64,000 nt of DNA from Paenibacillus sp. FSL H7-0357 (GCF_000758525.1 NZ_CP009241.1:6076001-6140000); one strand, 5' to 3'. Positions 36,360 through 46,052 are shown, numbered from the stretch's first letter. Notes: a model not told the origin generated them from the sequence alone. Made by a program: numbers and translations.

Positions 36360-37364
36360 CTACCCCGCCATACCTTCAGCTAATGCCATACCTTTTTGCA
36401 ATTCGGCTTCAAACGTTGCTCTGTATTGGGCAATAATAGCAGTGCTATGTCCATTACTCTTTAATTTTTGTTCAGCATCTGTAATAATACTATTGAAGCT
36501 CGCAGTGAAAGAGGATAACTGTTGTTTGCCCTTAGCTACAAGATTAGCCTTTGCAGCAGCGTCCTTAGCACTCACATACTCTATTGCAAGTCCATAAAGG
36601 GTTGAAGTGCTCTGATCGCGCAAGGCATTCAATTTCGCTTCTGTATCCCCTGTTATTTGTTCGTAGGTTAATGCTCCACTTCCACCAGCGCCCCCTCCAG
36701 TCGTTCCAGATGAAGGTTTCGGTGAAGGCGTTGAAGTTGGACCTGATCCAGTTGGAGTGGCAACGGGTACCACAGGTGTTGGAGTAACTTGAGCTTGATA
36801 TGATGGCGATTCAGCAGTAATTGTCTTTGTTGTTTGATTCCAGCTAATGTTGTTGCCTACAGATTCCGATAAAAAACGAAGAGGCACATATAATGTTCCG
36901 TTAAGCATATAACTGCCCTGCCCCGTAGGAACTGTTTTGGTAGATCCATTAAATACAAAGCTCGCTTTCACTTTACCCAACATAATATTTTTGGTTACTG
37001 CTGAAATACTACCTACATTCCCAACATTCATTAAATATTCTTTAATCACTACCAATTCCGAGCTACTAGGTTCAGACACTGTAACCTTTACGCTCTTGGC
37101 ATCCCAATTCACACTTTTCTGCAAAGCATAGGACATGAATCGAAGTGGAACATACGTTGTATTGTTGTAGGTGAATACATGCTGCCCGGTAGGAGGCTGT
37201 AAACTTACTCCATCAAAAATCATCTTCACGTTCATACTGGATGCTTTGATCGTATCAGCTACTGTTGCAGCTGATGCAGACAGTGGAGCAGATGCTGTTA
37301 ATGGGGCAACTCCTATCAGTGTAAGCAGTAACAACACCGCTGCTGGAAATTTCGCCTTAGGCAT
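36360..37364 (-). CDS. secreted copper-amine-oxidase-N domain protein
   Basis: A 334-residue exported protein. A signal peptide (PKAKFPAAVLLLLTLIGVAPLTASAPLSASA) is followed by two copies of the copper amine oxidase N-terminal-like domain. Each has the hallmark: YNNTTYVPLRFMSYAL with WDAKSVKVT, and LNGTLYVPLRFLSESVG with WNQTTKTIT. A Pro/Thr/Gly-rich linker (about residues 195-230) and a C-terminal helical region follow. ATG 37364 is used because GAAGGA precedes it and the upstream gene stops at 37366-37368. The domain occurs in many Paenibacillus envelope proteins and is probably wall- or polymer-binding; no enzyme activity is indicated. Confidence 0.8.
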   Translation of the reverse strand: MPKAKFPAAVLLLLTLIGVAPLTASAPLSASAATVADTIKASSMNVKMIFDGVSLQPPTGQHVFTYNNTTYVPLRFMSYALQKSVNWDAKSVKVTVSEPSSSELVVIKEYLMNVGNVGSISAVTKNIMLGKVKASFVFNGSTKTVPTGQGSYMLNGTLYVPLRFLSESVGNNISWNQTTKTITAESPSYQAQVTPTPVVPVATPTGSGPTSTPSPKPSSGTTGGGAGGSGALTYEQITGDTEAKLNALRDQSTSTLYGLAIEYVSAKDAAAKANLVAKGKQQLSSFTASFNSIITDAEQKLKSNGHSTAIIAQYRATFEAELQKGMALAEGMAG

Positions 37365-37365
37365 A

Positions 37366-38118
37366 TTACTCACTTCCTTCTTTTTCAGCTTTTTTTGCTT
37401 CTTCTTCTTCAACTAGTATTTGATCATGCGTCTTCCCTTGACTTACACCATATTTTTTGGCGACCTGGGACAACTCGTTATATTGTTCTTCAGAAACCTT
37501 ACCAAGAATGATACTACGGGCTTCCCGCTTCTCTTCTATACTCAGACCACCTTTAGCTAACTCTTGCAGCCGCTTAATATCTGAGAGGCTTAATTGACCC
37601 ATAACAATTGAAGCCACGTCTGCCTTATCCTTCACAGTAACACTTTCTTGTATTTGCTTTGCTTTGTCTGTTGAGACCTGAGCAGTATAGTCGTCTACTG
37701 CTGGAGTATTCGTAGGTTTACTTGTAGGTTTACTTGTAGGTTTACTCGTACCAGCGGTTGCTTGTCCGCCAGCATCCTCCCCCTTATCTGTACCCTCCGC
37801 AGCAGTTGTATCTGTAGATTTGGTGATTGCTGTGGATTGAGTTGTTGCTATAGGCTCTACACTTTTAGGTTCTCCACTTGCTGTTGGCTCCGCAGTCGCA
37901 TCTCCCGCCACTACAGCAGGTTCAACTTGCTCTCCCTTGGTTACATTATCAGTAGTCTGATCCACTTCCACATCGAAGCTATCGGCCATTGAACTCATTA
38001 GTTTGTCCACTGCGTAATTGGCTGCAAATAAGCCGCCCACACCAAGCACTACAATCACCGATAGCGTCCAGAACAATATCTTCTTCCATCTCTTGTTGAA
38101 CACTTCAGGCACCTCCAT
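37366..38118 (-). CDS. single-pass membrane protein with Thr/Pro-rich linker, unknown function
   Basis: A 250-residue protein. One transmembrane helix (ILFWTLSVIVVLGVGGLFAANY, residues 14-35) follows a basic N-terminus. Then there is a Thr/Ser/Pro-rich external stretch with the tandem repeat KPTS (about residues 125-137), and a charged helical C-terminal domain (about 150-250) ending in EEEEAKKAEKEG. The helical part contains two similar segments (ADVASIVMGQLSLSDIKRLQEL and EARSIILGKVSEEQYNELSQV), suggesting a duplication. I do not recognise a family. Being co-transcribed with the polysaccharide genes, it may be an envelope factor for polymer export or attachment. Confidence 0.75.
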   Translation of the reverse strand: MEVPEVFNKRWKKILFWTLSVIVVLGVGGLFAANYAVDKLMSSMADSFDVEVDQTTDNVTKGEQVEPAVVAGDATAEPTASGEPKSVEPIATTQSTAITKSTDTTAAEGTDKGEDAGGQATAGTSKPTSKPTSKPTNTPAVDDYTAQVSTDKAKQIQESVTVKDKADVASIVMGQLSLSDIKRLQELAKGGLSIEEKREARSIILGKVSEEQYNELSQVAKKYGVSQGKTHDQILVEEEEAKKAEKEGSE

Positions 38119-38127
38119 ATCAAAGAA

Positions 38128-39960
38128 TTAGCTAATTGCAGCTTGAGCTACTGGCTGCATTGGAACAATTTGGTTGATGACTTCACGAATGGCTTCTCCG
38201 TCTTCAGACAACACACGTTCCAATCGTTTGAATTCCAGTTCAAGCTGGTTCTGGCTTAGCACATTGGGTCTGCCGATGAAGATCCGGTCATGCTGGGTGG
38301 AACCCAGATTCTCCTCAGCAGTCAGCAGTTCTTCATACAGCTTCTCACCTTCCCGTATTCCAGAGAAGGTAATCGCGATGTCCCTGTAAGGCTCATAGCC
38401 AGATAAGGTAATCAAATCTTCCGCCAATGTCAGAATCTTGACAGGTTGCCCCATATCCAGCACAAAGACTTCCCCGCCGTTCGCGAAAGATCCGGATTGG
38501 ATAACAAGCTGTACCGCTTCTGGAATGGTCATGAAATAACGCACCATCTCTGGATGGGTAACGGTAACAGGTCCACCGGCAGCAATCTGCTGTTTGAACG
38601 CCGGTATTACACTGCCACGGCTGCCCAGTACATTGCCGAACCGCACAGCCGAGAACTTCGTTGGACTTGAAGTGTTAAGACTCTGCACATACATCTCGGC
38701 GATCCGCTTCGTCGCTCCCATTACGCTCGTTGGGTTGACTGCCTTGTCTGAAGAGATTAGTACGAAACGTTCCGCTCCATATTTATCTGCACAGTCCGCT
38801 ACATTGCGTGTACCGAAGACATTGTTCTTAATAGCCTCGGAAGGATTACGCTCCATTAGAGGAACGTGCTTATGTGCTGCCGCATGAAAGACTACGTGCG
38901 GTCTATGACACTCGAATACTTCCATAATCCGAGCGCGGTCCTGCACATCGGCTATGATTGTTACAACATTCAACTCAGGAAACTTCTTGCGGAGTTCCAT
39001 CTCAATCGTATAGATACTATTCTCGCCATGTCCGAGAATTAACAGCTTGCATGGTGCGAATGGAGAGATCTGACGACATAGTTCTGAGCCAATCGAGCCT
39101 CCAGCACCAGTAATTAATACTGTCTTGTTGTGCACATATCCAAGGATACTGTTCAGGTCAGCCACAATCGGTTCACGGCCAAGCAAATCCTCTACGCTTA
39201 CATCACGCAGCTTCTTCACCGAGATTTTGCCGGCGATTAGGTCATTCAGTGCAGGTATAATCTTAAGCTTAACTCCGGTAGCCTTAGCCAGATTAATAAT
39301 CTCTGAAATCTCCGTTCTTGAGACAGAAGGCATTGCAATAATAACCTCATGAATCTCAAATTCCTTCACGATCCTGGGAATATCATACCTGTTACCCAAC
39401 ACAGGCACACCAAGAATAGACAAATGGTATTTATCCACACTATCGTCTATAAATCCAACGATTCGAGTATGTGCAAATGAAGGTCCCATCATTTCACGGG
39501 CAATCAGAATTCCGCAGTCACCGGCACCCACAATCAAAGTATGCGTCTCTGTACCCTTGGAGTTAATCCGGTCATTCCGGAACACCCTCCAGCAGAAGCG
39601 CACCCCACCGACCAGCAGCAAAATGGTCTCTGTCGCCCGTACCTCAATACTAAGAGGGACCCGCTCAGGCAAAATAAGAAATGCCACTGCAAAAGCAAGA
39701 ACGGCGCCTACGACAATAGCTTTGAAGACCGAGACGATCTCGCCAATACTGGCATACTGCCACAATCTGCGGTAGAGCCCGAAGTAGATCAGACTCCCCC
39801 CAAAAGTGACAGTCGCAATAAGACCGAACATCAGCATCTGAAGCATATATTCGTCAGGGACGCCGTTAGGGAACCGGAACATATAAGAAGTTATAATACT
39901 GAACCAGATGATCGCAAGGTCAATGAGGAACAATAAATACACTCTGGTTTTCACTGTCAT
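38128..39960 (-). CDS. membrane UDP-GlcNAc 4,6-dehydratase, PglF/EpsC/CapD-like
   Basis: A 610-residue protein with four N-terminal transmembrane helices (about residues 10-110), a Rossmann-like domain (about 130-250: LIVGAGDCGILIAREM) and a catalytic short-chain dehydrogenase domain (from about 285: VLITGAGGSIGSELCRQI, FHAAAHKHVPLMERNP, SSDKAVNPTSVMGATKR). This is the architecture of PglF and WbpM, which make UDP-4-keto-6-deoxy-GlcNAc. ATG 39960 is chosen because GGAGG lies 9 bases upstream; a TTG at 39984 is less likely. Its product feeds the PglE-like aminotransferase. Confidence 0.92.
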   Translation of the reverse strand: MTVKTRVYLLFLIDLAIIWFSIITSYMFRFPNGVPDEYMLQMLMFGLIATVTFGGSLIYFGLYRRLWQYASIGEIVSVFKAIVVGAVLAFAVAFLILPERVPLSIEVRATETILLLVGGVRFCWRVFRNDRINSKGTETHTLIVGAGDCGILIAREMMGPSFAHTRIVGFIDDSVDKYHLSILGVPVLGNRYDIPRIVKEFEIHEVIIAMPSVSRTEISEIINLAKATGVKLKIIPALNDLIAGKISVKKLRDVSVEDLLGREPIVADLNSILGYVHNKTVLITGAGGSIGSELCRQISPFAPCKLLILGHGENSIYTIEMELRKKFPELNVVTIIADVQDRARIMEVFECHRPHVVFHAAAHKHVPLMERNPSEAIKNNVFGTRNVADCADKYGAERFVLISSDKAVNPTSVMGATKRIAEMYVQSLNTSSPTKFSAVRFGNVLGSRGSVIPAFKQQIAAGGPVTVTHPEMVRYFMTIPEAVQLVIQSGSFANGGEVFVLDMGQPVKILTLAEDLITLSGYEPYRDIAITFSGIREGEKLYEELLTAEENLGSTQHDRIFIGRPNVLSQNQLELEFKRLERVLSEDGEAIREVINQIVPMQPVAQAAIS

Positions 39961-40002
39961 TTTTAGTGCCTCCAAAAATAACAATTTTGTCTATGGAACA
40001 AC

Positions 40003-40692
40003 TCAATTTCCATAATAATAATAATAGTAACCTTCACTGGCTTTACGCTTCACATTATTTAGGACTACGCCCAGCATTTTGGCCCCTACACGATCAAGAT
40101 TAGCCTTGGCCTTGGCCGCGATATCACGCTTAACCTTGCCATAACTCACTACCATTATGACTCCATCACTCTTAGAAGATACAATTTGTGCATCAGTAAC
40201 TGCCAGCAGAGGCGGTGTATCAATAAGAACAATATCAAACCGTTGCCGAAGTTCTTGGAGCACACTGCTCATGCGGTTAGATGACAACATTTCAGCCGGA
40301 TTAGGTGGGATTGGTCCTGAAGTCATCAGATACAGGTTATCCACCCCAGATTCTTGAATGACTTCATCCAGATTCGCTTGCTGAGATAATAGCGAGGATA
40401 GGCCTAACCTGTTACTTAAGGAGAACGTCTTATGTGCTGTTGGCTTACGCAAGTCACTATCGATCAAAAGCACCTTTTTATCGGATTGGGCATAAGCTGC
40501 CGCCAAATTGGCTGAGACTGTAGATTTACCTTCTTCTGGACCCGAGGACGTCACCATAATGACTTGAATTTGTTCATCGACCGAGGAAAAATCAATGTTC
40601 GTACGCAATGCCCGGAACGCCTCCGATACCGGTGATCGTGGGTTCGTAACAGTAATCAGATGACGTTGTTGTTTATTTGGCTGCTGTGACAT
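40003..40692 (-). CDS. ywqD: bacterial tyrosine kinase, YwqD/CapB-like
   Basis: A 229-residue BY-kinase. Walker A is SSGPEEGKST with Lys56, Walker A' is VLLIDSDLRKP, and Walker B is IVLIDTPPLLAV. The C-terminus is a run of six Tyr (about residues 222-227), the autophosphorylation cluster. It overlaps the wzz gene by 20 bases and needs that partner for activation. It controls chain length and export by cycles of phosphorylation, reversed by the PHP phosphatase encoded nearby. Confidence 0.94.
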   Translation of the reverse strand: MSQQPNKQQRHLITVTNPRSPVSEAFRALRTNIDFSSVDEQIQVIMVTSSGPEEGKSTVSANLAAAYAQSDKKVLLIDSDLRKPTAHKTFSLSNRLGLSSLLSQQANLDEVIQESGVDNLYLMTSGPIPPNPAEMLSSNRMSSVLQELRQRFDIVLIDTPPLLAVTDAQIVSSKSDGVIMVVSYGKVKRDIAAKAKANLDRVGAKMLGVVLNNVKRKASEGYYYYYYGN

Positions 40693-41449
40693 GCTCTAGT
40701 TCCCCCGGCTTTCTGACTTGTGTCTGAGCTTGTGTCTCAGTACCTTTGGCTTCATCTTGTCCAACTCTTGTGATCATCGCAATAGTTGGCAATCCCAGAT
40801 AACGCTCAATATCCGCCTCAGTCTTCAGCGTATCATCCATGTATTCTAGAAGAAATGCAATTCCGAGACCAAGCATTAAAGAAACAATAAATGCAATAGC
40901 AAGATTCATCACTACATTTGGTTCCACAGGTCCTGGTTCTACAGATGGATTAACCTTAGCCTCATTAAGAATAGATACATTCTGAACATTGAATAATGAC
41001 GGAATTTCCTGTTTAAATACAAGCGAAATGGCATTCACGATTTCTGCAGCTCTCTGGTACGAATTATCTCGAACGACAAGTGTCATCACCTGCGTATTAT
41101 TTACGGAACTCACGTTTACCTTCTTCAACAACTCCTCCGCAGTGATATTGAATTGCGGATATTCCTTGGCTACGACGTCTAGAATCGCCGGTGTCTTGAT
41201 AATTTCCTTGTACGTATTAATCAGCTGTATATTCGTATTAATTTGGTTAAGGTCCAACTGACCCGCCGTAGATTGTGTAGGCGTCTGATTCACAATGATT
41301 TTCGTAGAAGCTTCGTATACGGGATTCTTGATATACAAACTGTAAATTCCGGCAAGAAGACATGCCACCATTACAATACTTGCAATTAGCCAAACTCTCT
41401 TCCTGACAATCTGAAAATAATCGCGAAGATCCAATTCTTGTGCTGACAA
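40673..41449 (-). CDS. ywqC: Wzz/YwqC-like chain-length and kinase-activator protein
   Basis: A 258-residue protein with two membrane helices (about residues 18-38 and 178-200) enclosing an external domain (YEASTKIIVNQTP ... VSSVNNTQVMTLVVRD). The second is preceded by the Pro-rich motif VEPGPVEPNVVMNL. The cytoplasmic tail (EADIERYLGLPTIAMI) contacts the BY-kinase. A TTG at 41449 is the start; GGAGGG lies 8 bases upstream and no ATG is nearby. Only about 45 bases separate this start from the terminator behind the SLH gene. Confidence 0.92.
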   Translation of the reverse strand: MSAQELDLRDYFQIVRKRVWLIASIVMVACLLAGIYSLYIKNPVYEASTKIIVNQTPTQSTAGQLDLNQINTNIQLINTYKEIIKTPAILDVVAKEYPQFNITAEELLKKVNVSSVNNTQVMTLVVRDNSYQRAAEIVNAISLVFKQEIPSLFNVQNVSILNEAKVNPSVEPGPVEPNVVMNLAIAFIVSLMLGLGIAFLLEYMDDTLKTEADIERYLGLPTIAMITRVGQDEAKGTETQAQTQVRKPGELEHVTAAK

Positions 41450-41494
41450 GTGAATTTCCCTCCAAGCTATTTCTGTAATATTTCAATCCACGCT

Positions 41495-41530
41495 AAAAAA
41501 GTGCCCCCTCTCACGTAGACGAGAGGAGGC
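41495..41530 (-). terminator. terminator between the SLH gene and the polysaccharide operon
   Basis: On the minus strand GCCTCCTCTC pairs with GAGAGGGGGC around an eight-base loop, followed by ACTTTTTT. It lies 18 bases after the SLH gene stop and about 46 bases before the wzz start. Confidence 0.85.
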
Positions 41531-41548
41531 TCTCCACTTGCTTATTGC

Positions 41549-43576
41549 TTACTTGAAGTTAATAGTACGATAGATAATTACCGCAGCTTCTGCACGGCTA
41601 GCTGTGTTTGTAGGGTTGAACTTACCAGCATTACCGATTACCAAGTTGTTGCTGGCAGCGAAGGCTACTCCATCTTTCAGCGTAGCATTGATCTTAGCAG
41701 CATCAGTGAATTTGTTCAGAGCCGAAGCATCTGTCTTTGCATCTGGGTGAGTCAATTTCAATGCACGGGAGATCAGTGTCGCCATCTCAGCGCGTGTAAT
41801 AGTGGCAGTTGGATCGAATGTAGTTGAAGTGCGGCCTTGGATAATACCCTTCTCTGCAGCAACAGCTACATAAGGAGCGTACCAAGCAGTAGAACTCACA
41901 TCGCTGAAGTTTTCAGTTGCTGTGCTGTTTTCCAAGTTCAGCGCACGAACCAGCATCTTAGCGAATTCCGCACGGGTAACATTGTTCTTAGGAGCGAATT
42001 TACCATTTCCGATACCTTCAATCGCACCCTTAGCAGCTACGACTTGAATTTGTCTTCCAGCCCAAGCTTGAACTTTAGCAATATCACTGAAGCTCACCTT
42101 ATTCTCGAGAACAGCATAGGAAGAGAATGTGTCTCTTGGTTCAACGATATATTCACCGTCAAGCACGCCGCCTTGGAATTGCAAATTACTATAAACCACT
42201 TTTGCTACAGACAACAATTCTTTATCAAGACCAGTAGTATCCTTAAGTGGAAGCTTAATAGTCAATGGTTGCTTGAACGTTGTTGTTGGAACGTTCTTCA
42301 CAGTAAATCCGAAATCATATACACTTGACGCCAGTTTCAGCTTAGTAATAGATGTTACTGTAGTATCAGCAGCAGTTGTAACTGTCAGGGCAACCTCTGT
42401 ATTAAATTGAGCCATCGGAATTGTTACTGTCAGGCTGTTATAGGTCACACCCATGTTGGCAATACCTTTAGCCGTCGCAGCATCAACGATTACTTTGGAC
42501 AGTGGAACTTCTACTGTCGACACTTTAATTGGACCAAGATCAAGCGTCAGTGTCAACGGGCCGGTATATCCTACAGCTTTTGCAGCTGCAACTAGTTTAT
42601 CAAACGCCGCAAGGATGTCAGCATCAACCAATTTAACTGTGGCTTTATCACCTGTGATCACAACGTATTTGGACGCATCAAATATCGAGGCTTTGGCAAA
42701 AGCTTCAGCAGGAGTCAATGTAGTTGTAGTAGTACCACCACTAGCAACGCCACCACCGCCACCATTGTTACCACCACCAGCTTGGAGGTATGCGTTGTAA
42801 TATGCTCTTGCAAGTACCAATAGCGCAGCTTTTTCTTTAGTAACAGATGCTTCGTTTTCCAGGTTATTCTTCACTGCCGCAAGATCCGCTCTGGTGACTC
42901 CGAACTTATTGAGTCCGTTAAGCACACCATTAACAGTAGAGGAACCCACTGCAACTTTAAGAGTAGCTTCTTTGGCTTGTTTGAAAAGAGCACTGTTTTC
43001 GTCTTGCAGCGCTGCAAGAATCACAGCTTCACTTTGTCCCTTGAAGAGAGGGATCAGTGTTTGTTCAACACCGTTTGTACCGAGGATGGAAGTGTATACT
43101 TCATCAACAGTTAGGTTAGGCAGACCAATTTCTCCAGCAATCTTCTTCACCAAGTCTTTGTAAGCTTGGTAGTTCTCAGACTTCTGAATGTCAGTTACTG
43201 CTGAATACTCAGGAGTATATACAGATGTAACGATCTCCACATAAAGTTTGTGTAATAGAGATTTGTCAGCCTGTGTCAGGAAAGTCAACTTATCCGTTAC
43301 GGGAGCAAAATCCGCTTCCAATTGTGCTTGAGTCAAGCCCTGAAGCTCTCCACGGAAATCACGCAGGATCTGTTTGTCCGCTTCTGCCAAAGTTGCGTAC
43401 AACACATTTGCACGATCTTTCAAAGCTGTAAAAATTACGTCATTGCTAGATGCCGCAGATGCAACGCCATTCAAATGTTTAGCCAAACCTTGGCTGCTGA
43501 AAGGGAAGCCTGCTACAGATGCTGCTGCCATACTTACTGCTAGTGTTGATACTGCTAATTTTTTCTTCAAAGTCAC
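41549..43576 (-). CDS. S-layer-homology domain surface protein
   Basis: A 675-residue exported protein. The signal peptide (residues 1-43, ending near GVASAA) precedes a helical region (about 45-270) and a Gly/Thr-rich linker (NNGGGGGVASGGTTTTT). A beta-rich domain follows (about 290-490), then three C-terminal SLH domains. Their signatures are FSDIAKVQAWAGRQI ... VTRAEFAKMLVRAL, FSDVSSTAWYAPYV ... ITRAEMATLISRAL and FTDAAKINATLKDGV ... SRAEAAVIIYRTI. The SLH domains anchor it to cell-wall polymer. It lies between the PHP phosphatase gene and wzz. The middle parts have no recognised enzyme motif, so a structural or adhesive role is likely. Confidence 0.9.
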   Translation of the reverse strand: MTLKKKLAVSTLAVSMAAASVAGFPFSSQGLAKHLNGVASAASSNDVIFTALKDRANVLYATLAEADKQILRDFRGELQGLTQAQLEADFAPVTDKLTFLTQADKSLLHKLYVEIVTSVYTPEYSAVTDIQKSENYQAYKDLVKKIAGEIGLPNLTVDEVYTSILGTNGVEQTLIPLFKGQSEAVILAALQDENSALFKQAKEATLKVAVGSSTVNGVLNGLNKFGVTRADLAAVKNNLENEASVTKEKAALLVLARAYYNAYLQAGGGNNGGGGGVASGGTTTTTLTPAEAFAKASIFDASKYVVITGDKATVKLVDADILAAFDKLVAAAKAVGYTGPLTLTLDLGPIKVSTVEVPLSKVIVDAATAKGIANMGVTYNSLTVTIPMAQFNTEVALTVTTAADTTVTSITKLKLASSVYDFGFTVKNVPTTTFKQPLTIKLPLKDTTGLDKELLSVAKVVYSNLQFQGGVLDGEYIVEPRDTFSSYAVLENKVSFSDIAKVQAWAGRQIQVVAAKGAIEGIGNGKFAPKNNVTRAEFAKMLVRALNLENSTATENFSDVSSTAWYAPYVAVAAEKGIIQGRTSTTFDPTATITRAEMATLISRALKLTHPDAKTDASALNKFTDAAKINATLKDGVAFAASNNLVIGNAGKFNPTNTASRAEAAVIIYRTINFK

Positions 43577-43716
43577 TTTTCATCCACCTCTTTGTATGTA
43601 GTGTTGAATCTGTTACTGCTGTTGCTGTTAGAATAGGTCATACTAAGTCTACGCTATTCTGATAAAATGTAACAATAACCCAGTATTACCCATTCTACCA
43701 CTATTCGAGAGATTGG

Positions 43717-44499
43717 TCACGCTTTACGAGAAAATATTCCGAAGATTTTTTGACTTTTTTTGCGGGAACCCGTATAAAGCACTCGAACTAGCTCCTCGTT
43801 GGCGATAATTCTCTGTGAATTGTGGCGAAAACAGTCGGAAACGGCAGCCCCCAGTTCTTTCTCCACAACGTTGTAAGCTTCACTGAGACCAAAGGGTCGA
43901 TGATGGCTGTCATGCGCATCGGAAGCGATCACATGAACAGCGTTTCTTCGACACAGGTCGAGTGATAGCTTCTGCAGTTTGCTTCCAAAGACTCCGGCAA
44001 TACTCTGCGCTGTGACTTGTCCTAGTGCTCCCAGCTCTATTAATCTTTCTAATTTGGTGGGATCTTCAGCAATTTCAGCGTTACGCTCCGGATGGGCAAT
44101 GACTGGGACAAAACCTTGAATCATAAGTTCATGGCAAGTTTCCTCCATGCTGCGTGGTACCCGAGAAGAAGGCATTTCTAGCAATATATACTTTGATCCC
44201 GCAAGCGTCAGCAACTGGCCTTGTTCCAAATCAATTAGGAGATCCCCGTATATGCGGATCTCCTGACCAGGTAGTACTAGCAGGTTAATACCAGCTTGTT
44301 GAAGTCTCTCATTCAAAAGCTGAACGGCTTGTCCAATATTTGGAGCGGGATTCATATATACTCCATTGGCATGGTGAGGTGTAGCTATTGCCGTAGAAAT
44401 ACCATCCTTCTGGGCGTCCTGTGCCATAGCGAGAGCCGCTTCCCAGTCTGCAGCTCCATCATCCATAAAAGGTAAAATGTGGTTATGAATATCTATCAT
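43717..44499 (-). CDS. ywqE: PHP-family protein-tyrosine phosphatase, YwqE/CpsB-like
   Basis: A 260-residue metal-dependent phosphatase of the polymerase-and-histidinol-phosphatase fold. It has MIDIHNHILPFMDDGA, IATPHHANGVYMNP, PGQEIRIYGDL, PVIAHPERNAEIAEDP and HVIASDAHDSHHRP, which supply the metal-binding His and Asp residues. It dephosphorylates the Tyr tail of the BY-kinase. It is separated from the kinase gene by the SLH gene but lies on the same strand, 140 bases upstream of it. Confidence 0.93.
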   Translation of the reverse strand: MIDIHNHILPFMDDGAADWEAALAMAQDAQKDGISTAIATPHHANGVYMNPAPNIGQAVQLLNERLQQAGINLLVLPGQEIRIYGDLLIDLEQGQLLTLAGSKYILLEMPSSRVPRSMEETCHELMIQGFVPVIAHPERNAEIAEDPTKLERLIELGALGQVTAQSIAGVFGSKLQKLSLDLCRRNAVHVIASDAHDSHHRPFGLSEAYNVVEKELGAAVSDCFRHNSQRIIANEELVRVLYTGSRKKSQKIFGIFSRKA

Positions 44500-44602
44500 A
44501 TACTTTTTATCGATCCTTTTCTAGCTTTATTTTATAGATTTTTCGCAAAAACACAACCATTTCACTGGGGAATAATCGCTAGAATTAATGTGTAATTTAT
44601 TC

Positions 44603-45190
44603 CTACAATTCCAATTCTATCAAACGCCGGTTTATTGCTGCAAGTTTACCGTCAATTTCACCTATCATTTTACCGCTCTGGACGGTAAGTCTGCAATCTA
44701 ATAAACTATCAATTTCGAGGCGCAGCGCCGCAATCTCGCGTTCTATAGCGTCAGACTTAAAGAGAGTCATCATCTCCGATAAGGACTGTTTATGCTGATA
44801 GATCAGTTTGCTGCCACTAGCAGTCAGTTCTGAGATCCGGCGGACCGATCCACTCTCATAGTAATACTCCATTGTGAATCCTTGATAAATCCTATTCACT
44901 GAACCAGACCCTTTATAAGTGACGAAAAGCTTGCGGACTGCATTATTCAGATGGGGGTTCACCACCCGGCAGGAAAACGAGCAGATATAGAGATGCCCCC
45001 GGCGTTCCACATTGAGGCGAATCGCTTCCCCCCCGTTTTCCTCCAATACAATCTCCTGTTCTCCACCTCCGAGAACCTTAACACGGTGGCTAATATAGCA
45101 GGTATCGGCTGTGAGCAGAAACTGGTTCATCTGAAATTCTGTCATTTGCAAAGTTGTATTTACATATTCCGTCGCCAATCGCTGAGCCAT
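44603..45190 (-). CDS. conserved-looking protein of unknown function
   Basis: A 195-residue soluble protein without recognised domains. The N-terminal half is beta-rich (VKVLGGGEQEIVLEENGGEAIRL, HLYICSFSCRV). The C-terminal part is helical with heptad-like spacing (REIAALRLEIDSLLDC ... DGKLAAINRRLIELEL), possibly a coiled coil. ATG 45190 is chosen because GAGGG lies 6 bases upstream; earlier starts at 45196 and 45220 fit less well. Codon use looks normal for the flanking chromosome. It sits between the polysaccharide locus and ysxC, with its own spacing. Confidence 0.7.
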   Translation of the reverse strand: MAQRLATEYVNTTLQMTEFQMNQFLLTADTCYISHRVKVLGGGEQEIVLEENGGEAIRLNVERRGHLYICSFSCRVVNPHLNNAVRKLFVTYKGSGSVNRIYQGFTMEYYYESGSVRRISELTASGSKLIYQHKQSLSEMMTLFKSDAIEREIAALRLEIDSLLDCRLTVQSGKMIGEIDGKLAAINRRLIELEL

Positions 45191-45374
45191 AACCATCCCT
45201 CTATTCTTTATAGCAATCATTAGATTGATTATACAACGTAGAGCGGCGGGTTTCTCTCATGCTAGAACAGGCTAAAGACCGTTAATCCCTATTATGGGGT
45301 GGAAATGGGAGAATAGGTGAGGAATTCGCATTGATCCTATGATATACGCATATTTCCCATATATCAGGACCAAC

Positions 45375-46040
45375 TTATTCTTCAGAGATATCCTCAGACT
45401 GAGATGCTTCCACGGGATCCTGGCTTTCCTGCTCATCCTCTATATCTTCTTCGGAAGGAAGGCAGTATCTCTCAATCAGTTCCCACAGTTCATCTTTGCC
45501 GAGGCCCAGTTCCGAGGAAAAGGAGATGAAATTATCCCCCGGCAATACACCGAGCTCCTGTTTCATAATTTTGATATGTTTTGGCCAGCGGGTCTTTGGA
45601 ATCTTGTCCGCTTTGGTTGCCACCACGCAGAGCGGCAGATCATAATGCTTCAGCCAATCAAACATCATTTTATCGTTACTGGTTGGCGGGTGACGCAAAT
45701 CCACTATAAGCAGAATAAGCCTTAGCGTGTCCCGCTCTGCCATATACTTTTCGACCATTTTCCCCCATGAGGCACGTTGGGTTTTGGAAACTTTGGCATA
45801 CCCGTAGCCCGGGAAGTCAACAAAATACATATCTTCGTTGACACGGTAATAGTTCATATGCTGTGTCTTGCCCGGTGTGGAGCTGGTACGGGCCAGATTT
45901 TTACGGTTAATCATCCGGTTGATCAGGGAGGACTTCCCTACGTTGGAGCGCCCTGCCAGAGCAATCTCCGGCAAGGCGTCAACTGGGTATTGATCAGGGC
46001 CTACGGCGCTGATGATAAATTCGGCATTGTTAACTTTCAT
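45375..46040 (-). CDS. ysxC: ribosome-biogenesis GTPase YsxC/EngB
   Basis: A 221-residue TRAFAC GTPase. G1 is GRSNVGKSS (residues 30-38), G2 lies in [11 protein letters not shown]3 is VDFPGYGY, G4 is TKAD and G5 is SFSSE. It acts in late assembly of the 50S subunit and is essential in Bacillus. The C-terminus carries an acidic tail (residues 195-221) beyond the normal end. It follows lonA by 12 bases, as in Bacillus subtilis. Confidence 0.96.
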   Translation of the reverse strand: MKVNNAEFIISAVGPDQYPVDALPEIALAGRSNVGKSSLINRMINRKNLARTSSTPGKTQHMNYYRVNEDMYFVDFPGYGYAKVSKTQRASWGKMVEKYMAERDTLRLILLIVDLRHPPTSNDKMMFDWLKHYDLPLCVVATKADKIPKTRWPKHIKIMKQELGVLPGDNFISFSSELGLGKDELWELIERYCLPSEEDIEDEQESQDPVEASQSEDISEE

Positions 46041-46052
46041 AGGACTTCCTTT

